Assembly: GCF_900639875.1 (NCBI RefSeq) | Contig: NZ_CAAAIA010000003.1 | Location: forward strand, 167,077-231,076 | Origin: Legionella impletisoli | Lineage (GTDB): Bacteria; Pseudomonadota; Gammaproteobacteria; Legionellales; Legionellaceae | Direction of reading: 5' to 3' | Length of the DNA: 64,000 nt | Shown: piece by piece, positions 18,899 through 28,045 of the stretch | How positions within the stretch are numbered: position 1 is the first letter of the stretch | Layout: each line of letters starts with the position of its first letter | Notes under the pieces: generated by a model | Told to the model about the DNA's origin: nothing | Databases searched by the model: none | Seen by the model: the letters and a program-made list of their open reading frames with translations, nothing else | Translations under genes and position numbers: made by a program

Positions 18899-19594
18899 AT
18901 GAGTCGCCCTTTTATTATTGCTTCACAAAAAATCTGGAACTTAGAGCTTGCCAAGCGATTGAATAAGCAATTAGGACGAAATTTTATTCTTATTCAATAT
19001 CAAGAAGAGCTTACTCTTTCAAATATAAAGAAAATCAATCCTGAAATCATATTTTTTCCCCATTGGTCTAGCAAAATTCCTAAAGAGATTTGGGAAAATT
19101 ATGAGTCTATAGTCTTTCATATGACTAATCTACCTTATGGTCGAGGGGGAAGCCCTCTACAAAATCTAATTGCTAATGGTCATCAAAATACGAAAATTTC
19201 TGCTTTACAATGTATAGATAAACTTGATGCAGGTCCAATATATCTTAAAAAAGATCTAAATTTGACAGGAACAGCACAACAAATTTATGAACGTGCAGAT
19301 AAAATTATTGAGAAGATGATTATTGAAATAATTAATACACATCCCACGCCTCAACCTCAAGTTGGTGAGGCTGTCTATTTTAAACGACGCAAGCCGGAGG
19401 ATAGTAATTTAAAAAACTCAAATTCTCTTGAAAATGTATTCGATATGATTCGAATGCTAGATGCAAAAGGATATCCTCAAGCATTTCTTAGTACAGAATA
19501 TATAAAGTATGAATTTACAAAGGTAAAAAAGATATCGGGACAGCTGGAAGCAAAGGTTGTAATAAGTGAAATAAATACAAAGGATGAATCATGA
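18899..19594 (+). CDS. Formyltransferase-family protein, sugar N-formyl or similar
   Basis: A 231-residue protein with the core of the formyl-tetrahydrofolate-dependent transferase fold: FHMTNLPYGRGGSPLQNLI matches the HxSxLPxxRGxxP signature, and LDAGPIYL matches the (M/L)DxGxI segment that carries the catalytic Asp. It is much shorter than methionyl-tRNA formyltransferase (about 310 residues) and lacks its C-terminal domain, so a small-molecule amine is the likely acceptor. Lying between pseG-pseH and pseI (ATGA overlap with pseI), it probably formylates an amino group of the nonulosonic acid or a precursor. The Asn of the usual NxH catalytic pair is not obvious. Confidence 0.78.
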   Translation: MSRPFIIASQKIWNLELAKRLNKQLGRNFILIQYQEELTLSNIKKINPEIIFFPHWSSKIPKEIWENYESIVFHMTNLPYGRGGSPLQNLIANGHQNTKISALQCIDKLDAGPIYLKKDLNLTGTAQQIYERADKIIEKMIIEIINTHPTPQPQVGEAVYFKRRKPEDSNLKNSNSLENVFDMIRMLDAKGYPQAFLSTEYIKYEFTKVKKISGQLEAKVVISEINTKDES

Positions 19595-20640
19595 GTTTTT
19601 CCATCGGAAATTTTCCTATAGGTACTAAAAACCCTCCTTTTATAATTGCTGAAATGTCTGGGAATCATAACCAATCGCTTGAAAGAGCATTGGAAATCGT
19701 TGATGCCATTGCTGACAGTGGCGCTCATGCAATAAAATTACAAACCTATAAACCTGAGACAATGACTCTGGATCTTAATGAAGGTGAATTTTTTATTAGT
19801 GACGCGTACAGTCCTTGGAAGGGAAATAGTCTCTATAATTTGTATAGAGTAGCCCATACTCCTTGGGAATGGCATGAAGCCATTTTTGAAAGAGCTAAAA
19901 AGCGCAATTTAATTGCTTTTAGCACACCTTTCGATTTAACAGCGGTAGATTTTCTCGAAAGCCTTGATGTCCCTGCTTATAAAATTGCATCATTTGAAAA
20001 TACAGATCTTGGGTTAATTCAACGCGTTGCAAGTACAGGAAAGCCAATTATTATTTCAACAGGAATGGCAACCTTAGCTGAAATAGATGAGTCTGTCCGA
20101 GCTGCAAGAGAAGCAGGATGTAGGGAGCTAATCTTATTAAAATGTACTAGCAGTTATCCTGCGAATCCAGCTCATTCAAACTTAGCAACAATTCCTTATT
20201 TAAGAACATTGTTTAATTGTGAAGTAGGATTATCTGATCATACTTTAGGAATTGGAGCTGCTATTGCGAGTGTGGCTATGGGTGCTACGGTTATTGAAAA
20301 ACATTTTACTTTATCTCGTGATGAAGGGGGGGTTGATGCAGCGTTTTCATTAGAGCCAGCTGAGTTTAAGTTATTGGTCTCTGAAGCTAGAACAGCATAC
20401 CAGGCTATTGGACAAATTAGGATAGGTGAAATTACAGAAGAAGAAGAAAAATCAAAAATATTTAGAAGAACATTATATGTATGTGAGGATGTTGTAGAAG
20501 GGGAGGTTTTAAATAAAAATAACTTGCGCGCAATTAGGCCTGGCTATGGTCTTCCAGCAAAGTATCTAAAAAATCTTTTAGGAAAACGAGTTACAAAAGA
20601 CTTAAAACGTGGCACACCCATGTCATGGGATTTTATTTGA
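19591..20640 (+). CDS. pseI: Pseudaminic acid synthase
   Basis: Condenses the 6-deoxy-AltdiNAc sugar with phosphoenolpyruvate to pseudaminic acid. 349 residues: NeuB-type TIM barrel (FIIAEMSGNHNQSLERAL, IKLQTYKPETMT, FSTPFD, KIASFENTD, STGMAT, LLKCTSSYP, GLSDHTLG, VIEKHFTL) and a C-terminal SAF antifreeze-like domain from about 285 (FRRTLYVCEDVVEGE to KRGTPMSWDFI). MSGNHNQ at the start and DEGGVDAAFSLEP are PseI-like rather than LegI- or NeuB-like. It overlaps the formyltransferase gene by four bases. Last gene of the tight first block; a 509-bp gap follows. Confidence 0.95.
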   Translation: MSFSIGNFPIGTKNPPFIIAEMSGNHNQSLERALEIVDAIADSGAHAIKLQTYKPETMTLDLNEGEFFISDAYSPWKGNSLYNLYRVAHTPWEWHEAIFERAKKRNLIAFSTPFDLTAVDFLESLDVPAYKIASFENTDLGLIQRVASTGKPIIISTGMATLAEIDESVRAAREAGCRELILLKCTSSYPANPAHSNLATIPYLRTLFNCEVGLSDHTLGIGAAIASVAMGATVIEKHFTLSRDEGGVDAAFSLEPAEFKLLVSEARTAYQAIGQIRIGEITEEEEKSKIFRRTLYVCEDVVEGEVLNKNNLRAIRPGYGLPAKYLKNLLGKRVTKDLKRGTPMSWDFI

Positions 20641-21149
20641 TGTGAAAAGATAAGATTTTAAGGAGATTTAATTGATATTGAAAAAGCTGGGAATGAATAT
20701 AGGGGGCATAGCAATTGGAAGCCTGAGAGTGCTTAGTGAAAAACTAAATTAAGACATTGCCTTATCAATCGAATATCTACGAAAAGCTTATCGCATTAGA
20801 AAAAAGAAAAAATGTTAACTTAAACCCCTTGTCCGTTTTCAGATGAACACTATTCGATTGTGAAACGCAATTTTTTGATGGAAATGAAAGAAATTTAAGT
20901 TTAGAAATTTTAACGGCTTTGTTTTATCAATTAAAGAAAAGGAAGATGTTAAGTTTGATCTGAATCATTAGTAGATTAGTCGACCGTTTTAAAAAGGATC
21001 GGCGCAGACGACGTTGAATTGCACTTTACAGTTACCTCAGCCATTAACTTGTCTTAGGATAAAAGATTGCTAATAAATCAATATAACCCTAATACTTTAA
21101 TTGTCTACAAATCAAGTGTTAGAACTATTAAGAATAATGTACAAACAAT
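20641..21149. other. Non-coding gap with possible gene debris
   Basis: No intact gene. Several short frames look like leftovers of coding sequence: a 27-codon frame behind a good ribosome site (AAGGAG near 20660, TTG start), and further on short open stretches (for example ALFYQLKKR and EYLRKAYRI) broken by stops in different frames. I could not match them to a family. The gap divides the Pse block from the transport and glycosyltransferase block. Confidence 0.4.
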
Positions 21150-22922
21150 ATGAAAAACCAGCCAACAATATGGATAAATTTGGGTGCGCTATGGCAACAT
21201 ATAAGCCGTAAAAGACGTTTTCAACTGGTTTGTTTGCTTGCGTTAATGATTACTTCTGCATTTGCTGAAATGTTAAGTATAGGTGCATTGTTCCCATTTT
21301 TGGGGATGCTAACGTCGCCTGAAAGTGTTTTTAATAATGACAAAATACAAAAAATCACTGAGCTTGTGGGCATTAGATCAGCTGAAGAATTACTAATGCC
21401 ATTAACAGCTCTGTTTTCTTTAGCAATATTGCTCGCATGTGTATTAAGAGTTTTGTCTCTTTGGGTAAGTATACGATTAAGTTTTGCCACTGGTGCAGAT
21501 TTAAGTATAAAAATTTATAACCATACACTTTTTCAACCTTATTCAATACATGTTAATAATAATAGCAGTAAAGTTATTAGTGGCATATCAAGCAAAACAA
21601 CAGCGGTTATTTATGGAGTAATTTTGCCCTTACTTACTTTAGTTAGCTCAACGTTCATGCTGTTAGCTATATTACTTGCACTTTTGTCTGTTAATCCATT
21701 AATAGCTATTACGGCGCTTATTGGCTTTGGGGCTATTTATACAGCAATTGTTGTACGAACGAGACAGAAATTACTAAAAGCGAGTGAGTCAATAGCGTAC
21801 GAGTCATCCGCTGTGATAAAGGCTATGCAGGAAGGTTTGGGGGGCATTAGAGATATCCTACTCGATGGTAGTCAAGCAACCTATAGCAACATTTACCGTA
21901 AAGCAGATTTAATTATGCGACATGAGCAAGGTAATAAACAATTTATAAGTGATAGCCCTAAATATGTCATGGAAGCTTTGGGAATGTTGCTTATTACAGG
22001 ATTGGCTTATGTTCTTATAGTACGTGGAGATGGAAATATGAGTGCTATTCCAACTCTTGGAGCGATAGCCTTTGGTGCCCAGAGGCTACTCCCAGTTTTA
22101 CAGCAAGCTTACTCATCATGGGCAAACATTTTAGGGTCTTCAGCATCAATGGAAGATGCGCTTGAACTTTTGAGTCAGCCTTTACCTGATTACCTCATGC
22201 ATACATCAAATAAATCATTAGCCTTTTGCAAGGAAATAGATATTAGAAATGTATTTTTTAGATATGGGGAGTTTTCACCTTGGGTATTAAAAAATATTAA
22301 CATAAAAATTAAAAAAGGCAGTCGAATCGGCATAATTGGAAAAACGGGTAGTGGAAAAAGTACACTATTAGATATTGTAATGGGATTGTTGATGCCATCT
22401 AGAGGGAATTTGTTTATAGATGGCATTCCTGTAAATGTTCAAAATCTAAGAGCTTGGCAAGGTCATATTGCTCACGTACCGCAAAATATTTTCCTTGCAG
22501 ATGCGTCCATAGCAGAAAATATTGCATTTGGTATACCTCGTGAAAAAATTGATGAAGAAAAAGTTAGAATTGCTGCAGAAAAGGCGCAGCTTTCTTCAAC
22601 AATAGAGACCTGGGAAGAAGGCTATGAAACTCTAGTTGGTGAACGTGGGGTTAAATTATCTGGTGGGCAGAGGCAACGAATTGGAATTGCGCGTGCATTA
22701 TACAAAAAAGCAGATGTCATTATATTTGATGAGGCTACTAGCGCTTTAGATAATGAAACAGAAGAGGCTGTGATGCATGCTATAGAATGTCTCAGTAGCG
22801 AGGTAACCATATTTATAATTGCTCATCGAAAAAGCACATTAAAAAATTGTACAAAGGTAATTGAGATTGATGCAGGAGAATTAAGATGCTTTAGTTCCAA
22901 TAGCGAGGCGTTACAACTTTAG
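21150..22922 (+). CDS. ABC exporter of PglK lipid-oligosaccharide flippase type
   Basis: A 590-residue half-transporter with membrane domain and ATPase in one chain. Residues 1 to about 340 hold six membrane helices; about 360-590 hold the ATPase with Walker A IGKTGSGKST, signature LSGGQRQRIGIARA, Walker B VIIFDEATSALD and the switch IIAHRKST. The fold and the opening (SAFAEMLSIGALFPFLGML) resemble PglK/WlaB, which flips undecaprenyl-diphosphate-linked oligosaccharides in Campylobacter. No Wzx is seen in the locus, so this is the best candidate flippase. It could instead export something else. Runs into the next gene after about 90 bp. Confidence 0.87.
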   Translation: MKNQPTIWINLGALWQHISRKRRFQLVCLLALMITSAFAEMLSIGALFPFLGMLTSPESVFNNDKIQKITELVGIRSAEELLMPLTALFSLAILLACVLRVLSLWVSIRLSFATGADLSIKIYNHTLFQPYSIHVNNNSSKVISGISSKTTAVIYGVILPLLTLVSSTFMLLAILLALLSVNPLIAITALIGFGAIYTAIVVRTRQKLLKASESIAYESSAVIKAMQEGLGGIRDILLDGSQATYSNIYRKADLIMRHEQGNKQFISDSPKYVMEALGMLLITGLAYVLIVRGDGNMSAIPTLGAIAFGAQRLLPVLQQAYSSWANILGSSASMEDALELLSQPLPDYLMHTSNKSLAFCKEIDIRNVFFRYGEFSPWVLKNINIKIKKGSRIGIIGKTGSGKSTLLDIVMGLLMPSRGNLFIDGIPVNVQNLRAWQGHIAHVPQNIFLADASIAENIAFGIPREKIDEEKVRIAAEKAQLSSTIETWEEGYETLVGERGVKLSGGQRQRIGIARALYKKADVIIFDEATSALDNETEEAVMHAIECLSSEVTIFIIAHRKSTLKNCTKVIEIDAGELRCFSSNSEALQL

Positions 22923-23014
22923 TATTGTTTGCTATTTCACATTAATTAGCACAACAGAATTAAATTATATTGGGAGATTGAAATCTTATTTCTAGATTGC
23001 TTAGTGGAGATCAA

Positions 23015-24457
23015 ATGCAGAAGAGTTCGCTGAATACTGTTCTTGTTTATTTAGGTTCAAATGCTAATGATCATATTGAACAGGCGTTACTTGATTTGGA
23101 TTTAGATATCAAATTTATTGAGAGTACTATTTTCTCAGAACGAATAATTACTAAAAAAAAACCAAATTATAAAGACATAGATAATAAAGTAATTTATTTT
23201 GATAGTAATGCAAATATATTACTTGGAAAAATTAACTTTGAACCAATAAAAGGAAATGATCAGCTTCAAATTATAGAAAAGATAATTTCTGATAAGTATC
23301 TATCTCTATTATGGAGCCGATTTGGCTTAAAAACTAGAGTACGAAACTTGGATGAAGTACGGCGATATGAAGTGAATTACTCTTTAATTAAAGCAGCAAT
23401 AAAAACTTGCTCTGAAGTAAAACCCAAATTAATTGTATTTAGTTATGAACCACACTCCCTTCCTATGTACATTTTTAAAAAAGTTTCGCAAGCGTTAAAT
23501 ATAATGACAGTAACAATGACTATATCTCCTTTTACATGGAGAATGTTTGCTGAAATTGAAAATAAAAAAGTTATAAAATTAAAAAAGTCGAGTACTTCAA
23601 AAAAACAGTTGGAATATTCAATAAATCAATTTATACAAGAAAAAAAAGGAAGCTACATAGCAGCGAAGCCCTTTTATGAAAAAAGAGAGACAAATTTTCT
23701 TATAAGAAATTTAAATAAATTCAGGGCTAATGCTTGGATGCCGCATAAATTTTTTATGAGTTATGCGACGTTATTTTATTATCAAAATATTGTAGTAAAT
23801 AGAAAACTATTAGAAGAAAAAAAATATATTTGTGTTTTTCTTCAATTTCAACCTGAGCAGACTACTCTACCTGATGGGGGATTATTTACTCATCAGTTAT
23901 TTGCTATTCAAATGCTTTATTTTGCGGCAGAAAAAATGGGAATATCAATTGTAATCAGAGAGCATCCTGCCACATTTCAGGTTTCATATAATCGCAAGTG
24001 GCGCTCTTTTGATTATTACTCCAAAGTAAAAAAGATAGGTCAAAATATATATTTCGATAGTATTTCATCAGACCCTTATTGGTTGATCAAGAACTCTTTA
24101 GCAGTTGCTTCTATAACGGGAACTGTGTTGTTAGAGAGTATGCTTCAAGGTATACCCGCTATAGCTTTTGGTAATCATCCACTGAAAGGGTTTAAATCGA
24201 AGGCTTTCGTAGAAGGCTTTTGTGATCATATTCAATTAAAAAATAAATTAGCGGAAGCGATGTCTCAACCTCTTGAGGTGATAACTTCTGATATAGAAAA
24301 CTATCTAGAAGAAATTTACCCAGCAACATTTGGGCCTAATGAATATGTTGGTAATTTAAATATGACGCTAGATACGTTGAGAGAAACTAGAGTAAATGCA
24401 TTGATTCAAGTTTTAAATTTGATAGGAAAAAATGAGCAGTACGAATTTGTTAATTAA
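23015..24457 (+). CDS. Capsule-type glycosyltransferase (KpsC/KpsS-like)
   Basis: A protein of about 480 residues with no membrane helices. The recognisable part is C-terminal: IREHPATF, then ASITGTVLLESMLQGIPAIAFG, the nucleotide-sugar site pattern of the capsule polysaccharide synthesis family to which the Kdo transferases KpsC and KpsS belong. The N-terminal half is not recognised. CMP-sugar use in that family and the position just after the CMP-Pse genes make it a candidate pseudaminic acid transferase (inference). The start at 23015 follows GGAG at good spacing; a TTG at 22997 is less likely. Confidence 0.65.
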   Translation: MQKSSLNTVLVYLGSNANDHIEQALLDLDLDIKFIESTIFSERIITKKKPNYKDIDNKVIYFDSNANILLGKINFEPIKGNDQLQIIEKIISDKYLSLLWSRFGLKTRVRNLDEVRRYEVNYSLIKAAIKTCSEVKPKLIVFSYEPHSLPMYIFKKVSQALNIMTVTMTISPFTWRMFAEIENKKVIKLKKSSTSKKQLEYSINQFIQEKKGSYIAAKPFYEKRETNFLIRNLNKFRANAWMPHKFFMSYATLFYYQNIVVNRKLLEEKKYICVFLQFQPEQTTLPDGGLFTHQLFAIQMLYFAAEKMGISIVIREHPATFQVSYNRKWRSFDYYSKVKKIGQNIYFDSISSDPYWLIKNSLAVASITGTVLLESMLQGIPAIAFGNHPLKGFKSKAFVEGFCDHIQLKNKLAEAMSQPLEVITSDIENYLEEIYPATFGPNEYVGNLNMTLDTLRETRVNALIQVLNLIGKNEQYEFVN

Positions 24458-24480
24458 TATTTAACAAGGATAAATGTAGG

Positions 24481-25323
24481 ATGAATAAACAGTCCGCTAA
24501 ATTAGATGCATATGATGGATTTTTGGGAATAAACTTAGCTTGTGGCGGTAAATTATGTAATGCAAGGGGTTGGATTAATGCTGATCATAATCCTTCTAAT
24601 AAAAGTGTTCAGAGAATAGATTTAAGAAAACGCATTCCATATCAAGATAACACCTTTGATGTGGTGTATCACTCCCAGTTTATTGAGCATCTTCCCTACG
24701 AGAAAGGACTAGAGTTTTTAAAGGAATGCTTTCGAATATTAAAGCCTAACGGCGTTATCAGAGTTGTAACCCCAGATCTTCAAAATCAAACAAAAGAATA
24801 TTTGGAGAATTTGCAGGCACTATTAGCTAACCCGAGGGATGAAGTGATTAGCGAAAAGTATTACTGGATTCGACTGGAAATGCTTGATCAGCTAACAAGA
24901 CATACACCTGGCGGTGAAATGATTAAATTTCTTAATAGCCCCTCCGTTAAATTACATGATTATTTGCGAGAAAGGTTAGGAAGAAGTGCAGAAATGATGC
25001 TAGGTGCTCAACCTATTAATGAAGTAAATAAATTAAAGAGGAATCTAAAGCTGTATAAAGGAAAAACAAGAAGAACTATTTCCAGACTCATCCCAAGAGC
25101 ATTTAGCGTTGGTAAATTTAGGTTAAGTGGAGAGACACATTTATGCATTTATGATAGATTTTTATTATCTAAAGCACTCTGCTATTCCGGCTTTAGCGAT
25201 ATTACCCATGTATCTGCTAATGAAAGTCGAATTCCAAATTGGGAGAAAACCTTGTTAGATTCGGATATAAATGGCTCTCCAGACTGTCAAAAATCTTTAT
25301 TCATGGAAGCAACAAAACAATAA
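24481..25323 (+). CDS. SAM-dependent methyltransferase
   Basis: A 280-residue class I enzyme. Motif I is degenerate (INLACGGKLCNARGWINADH), followed by DNTFDVVYHSQFIEHLPYEKG and CFRILKPNGVIRVVTPDL, a pattern common in methyltransferases of O-antigen and capsule loci. The C-terminal 130 residues are specific and may bind the glycan. Likely role: O-methylation of a sugar or capping of a chain; substrate unknown. It lies 23 bp after the capsule-type transferase gene and 104 bp before the next GT. Confidence 0.78.
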   Translation: MNKQSAKLDAYDGFLGINLACGGKLCNARGWINADHNPSNKSVQRIDLRKRIPYQDNTFDVVYHSQFIEHLPYEKGLEFLKECFRILKPNGVIRVVTPDLQNQTKEYLENLQALLANPRDEVISEKYYWIRLEMLDQLTRHTPGGEMIKFLNSPSVKLHDYLRERLGRSAEMMLGAQPINEVNKLKRNLKLYKGKTRRTISRLIPRAFSVGKFRLSGETHLCIYDRFLLSKALCYSGFSDITHVSANESRIPNWEKTLLDSDINGSPDCQKSLFMEATKQ

Positions 25324-25427
25324 AAGTGCATTTGAGCTTGGTAAAGAAAGATGTACAACATTTTTCCTTGAGCATTCAAAAAAGGTAAATCGGTACAATC
25401 AACACATAATCATTTATAGAAATAATA

Positions 25428-26681
25428 ATGACTTTTATACATTTTACAACGGAACTTAGTGGTGGTGCGGGTGAGTTTGTCAGAAATATACATTTAGCAA
25501 TGCAAGCCCAGTCTATACCCTCACTTGTTATTACTCGGGACCGGAGTAACTTGAATAATATAATTACAATAAAAAGGCCATCAAGGTTGGCTCGATTATT
25601 CAGAAATAAGCTTCTTCACTTACTGAATAAATTAAATATGCTTGATAGCAGCTATGCTATGTTTGGATTAGAAAGAGCTCCGGTTAAAGCCAGAGCAATT
25701 AATAGCGCTCTCAAACACTACTCTCCTAAAGCTTTCATTTTTTATTGGATTTCATATTTTATAAACTACAAGTCCATTTCTGAGCTCAAACAATTATACC
25801 CAGATACTCTTATTGTGTTCATATGTCTTGATGAAGCATTCATAGCAGGTGGATGCCACTATACTTCTGGTTGTCTTGGATATCAAAACAGCTGTCAATA
25901 CTGCCCGTCAACCCAGCTCCCCCTAATAAGAAAAATGGTTTCACGTGCTTTTTTGCAACGTCAACATTTTATAACACTAATAAACCCGATTGTATTTTAT
26001 CCATCAAAAAGACTGCTGGAGATGGGGGGAAAATCTAATATCTTGAAGGGATTAACATCAAAAGCTATTCCACTAGGGGCTATTTCTTTGGAAAATAAAA
26101 AGAAAATTGGTAATAAACGTTTGAATTATTTAATGAATAAAAGTCAAAAAACCTCGTTGACATTGCTAATTAGATCAAGCAGAGAGCATCGTAAGGGGTG
26201 TGATCTGTTTTTAAATGCGCTCAAAATATTACATGATAAATTTCCTAAATTAAGACAGCACTTGCGAGTCATTTCAATCGGAGACAATTTTATAAATCTC
26301 GCAAATATTGATAGATTTGTTAACCATCAATACAAAGGATATGTGGATAGAAAAACATTAATGTGTATTTATTCTGAAGTTGATGCGCTCCTTGTTACAT
26401 CAAGGGAAGATGCTGGTCCAATCATGATAAATGAGAGTATAGCATTGGGTGTTTTTGTTATATCCACGCCTGTTGGGGTTTCTGAAGACTTAATAGTAAC
26501 TAACCACAATGGAATAGTTACTGAAGATATAAGTGCTGAAGCAATAAGTGAGGCTTTATTTTTATTATTGCAAATGTATGCTGAAGAAACTTGGAAACAA
26601 CATGCTGTACAGTTGGTAAAGAAAGATAAAATGCAGCTGACGTTTGAAGGATATATTGAGAGCTTGGTGACTTTGATTTGA
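25428..26681 (+). CDS. Glycosyltransferase family 4 (WcaC-like)
   Basis: A 417-residue cytoplasmic GT-B enzyme. The N-terminus has HFTTELSGGAGEFVRNIH. In the middle is a cysteine-rich patch, GGCHYTSGCLGYQNSCQYCP, seen in WcaC-type transferases and possibly a metal site. The C-terminal half has the GT4 donor site (RSSREHRKGCDLFLNAL; SREDAGPIMINESIALG, with the ExxxxxxxE pattern). A retaining transfer of one sugar of the repeat unit is expected; donor unknown. No clear ribosome site before the ATG. AT content here is higher than in the flanking housekeeping genes. Confidence 0.82.
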   Translation: MTFIHFTTELSGGAGEFVRNIHLAMQAQSIPSLVITRDRSNLNNIITIKRPSRLARLFRNKLLHLLNKLNMLDSSYAMFGLERAPVKARAINSALKHYSPKAFIFYWISYFINYKSISELKQLYPDTLIVFICLDEAFIAGGCHYTSGCLGYQNSCQYCPSTQLPLIRKMVSRAFLQRQHFITLINPIVFYPSKRLLEMGGKSNILKGLTSKAIPLGAISLENKKKIGNKRLNYLMNKSQKTSLTLLIRSSREHRKGCDLFLNALKILHDKFPKLRQHLRVISIGDNFINLANIDRFVNHQYKGYVDRKTLMCIYSEVDALLVTSREDAGPIMINESIALGVFVISTPVGVSEDLIVTNHNGIVTEDISAEAISEALFLLLQMYAEETWKQHAVQLVKKDKMQLTFEGYIESLVTLI

Positions 26682-26740
26682 ATAATCTTCAAATTATGGT
26701 CTTATTTTGCATGGTAAGTATGGCTAATAAACCTAATTAA

Positions 26741-28045
26741 ATGAAAAAGGGTTGTAAATTGATTGTACAAGTTAGGAAAAAAAAAGCATTTCTCATCAGC
26801 CAATTTTTGGGCGTGTTATTGATATTATCGATCATTTTTATTCAAGAGGGATTTTCATATTATTTTTCTTTTCAGACTCTAGCTCTGATCCTCTTGTTAG
26901 GTATTAGTATTTATTATTTACAGTCTATAAAAATTAAACGTTATTTTTTTATAGTGTTTCCAACTTTTATTTTTTTTATAGTGATATCTGCTAATTTATC
27001 ATCAGAAGTTATATCTCGTGGGTCTTCGAATATATTCTTAACCTCGATGGGAATTTTGTTTTATGCTGCAATTATGATGATACTTCCTCAATTAAAACTA
27101 CGAAAAGAACCGGCTGTATTGTATATGATAAAGTCCGTATCATCTAAAACAATTTGGTTGATATTTGGTTCTTTGGTTGTATCGGAAACAGGTTTATTTG
27201 CCGCATTTAATCGAGAGGCATTTTTTGAAAAAAATTATAGATTGATTACCAACTATACTAATGCTGAAGCAATTGCAACTCATGAAAGGCTTAATTTTTT
27301 ACTTGGAGAATCCCCAAGAGTTTGTTTGTTCTATGGAGAACCTAGTTTTTTAGCCATTGTAATATTTGCATGTGTGGGTAGCTATCTAGTTGCATCTAAA
27401 ACTCAGTATCTACTAAGAGATTTAGGAACATACAAAAAATTGGAATCCATTTTAAATGTTCAAAAAATAATTTTAATAATAAGTATATTCTGTTTGTTAT
27501 ATATAAAATCGTTAAGTTCAATTCTTTACGCCTTTGTAATTATTTATTATTGCTTTTTTAAAGGGATACTCGCCAATATTAAATTATGGAAATCAATTTT
27601 ATTTTTATCCTTTATTGTTGTTATCTTTATTATGTTTAGTTATGAGTATCTTTTCCACCGCCTCACTTTAGAGGAGGATCTGAGTTTAATCCAACGGTTT
27701 GGCTTTCTTTATGATGTAAGTTTTAGTGATTTGATGTTTGGTATAAAAAATGTAAGTAAAATTCCAGTTGTAGGTATACAAAATGGATTATTTTATATTG
27801 TAGCAATATCTGGATTTGGGGGGATACTTTTTCTTATTTCATTTTTTAGTCCAGCTTTAAAACTAGCCTCTAAAATACAGCTATCTGGGTTTATTACTTT
27901 ATTAATGTTGGCAATTATTATGCAAAATGGTGGGGTTTTTTCTCCTAACAAGTTAGTCCTATTTATGTTAGTTCTACTACCACTAGCCTGCACGCGAGCT
28001 ATAGCCTCTAACAATCATAACGTTGCGGATATGGGGCGTTACTAA
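26741..28045 (+). CDS. Wzy-like polysaccharide polymerase
   Basis: A 434-residue integral membrane protein with about 10-11 hydrophobic helices, the right size and topology for an O-antigen or capsule polymerase. A large periplasmic loop at about residues 160-200 carries NYTNAEAIATHERLNFLLGE, followed by the short motif GEPSFLA that recurs in Wzy/WaaL-type proteins. Sequence conservation in this family is poor, so the call relies on topology and position. It shares a TAATG stop/start with the next GT gene. Start uncertain: ATG at 26741, or TTG at 26759 behind AAAAAGGG. Confidence 0.72.
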   Translation: MKKGCKLIVQVRKKKAFLISQFLGVLLILSIIFIQEGFSYYFSFQTLALILLLGISIYYLQSIKIKRYFFIVFPTFIFFIVISANLSSEVISRGSSNIFLTSMGILFYAAIMMILPQLKLRKEPAVLYMIKSVSSKTIWLIFGSLVVSETGLFAAFNREAFFEKNYRLITNYTNAEAIATHERLNFLLGESPRVCLFYGEPSFLAIVIFACVGSYLVASKTQYLLRDLGTYKKLESILNVQKIILIISIFCLLYIKSLSSILYAFVIIYYCFFKGILANIKLWKSILFLSFIVVIFIMFSYEYLFHRLTLEEDLSLIQRFGFLYDVSFSDLMFGIKNVSKIPVVGIQNGLFYIVAISGFGGILFLISFFSPALKLASKIQLSGFITLLMLAIIMQNGGVFSPNKLVLFMLVLLPLACTRAIASNNHNVADMGRY

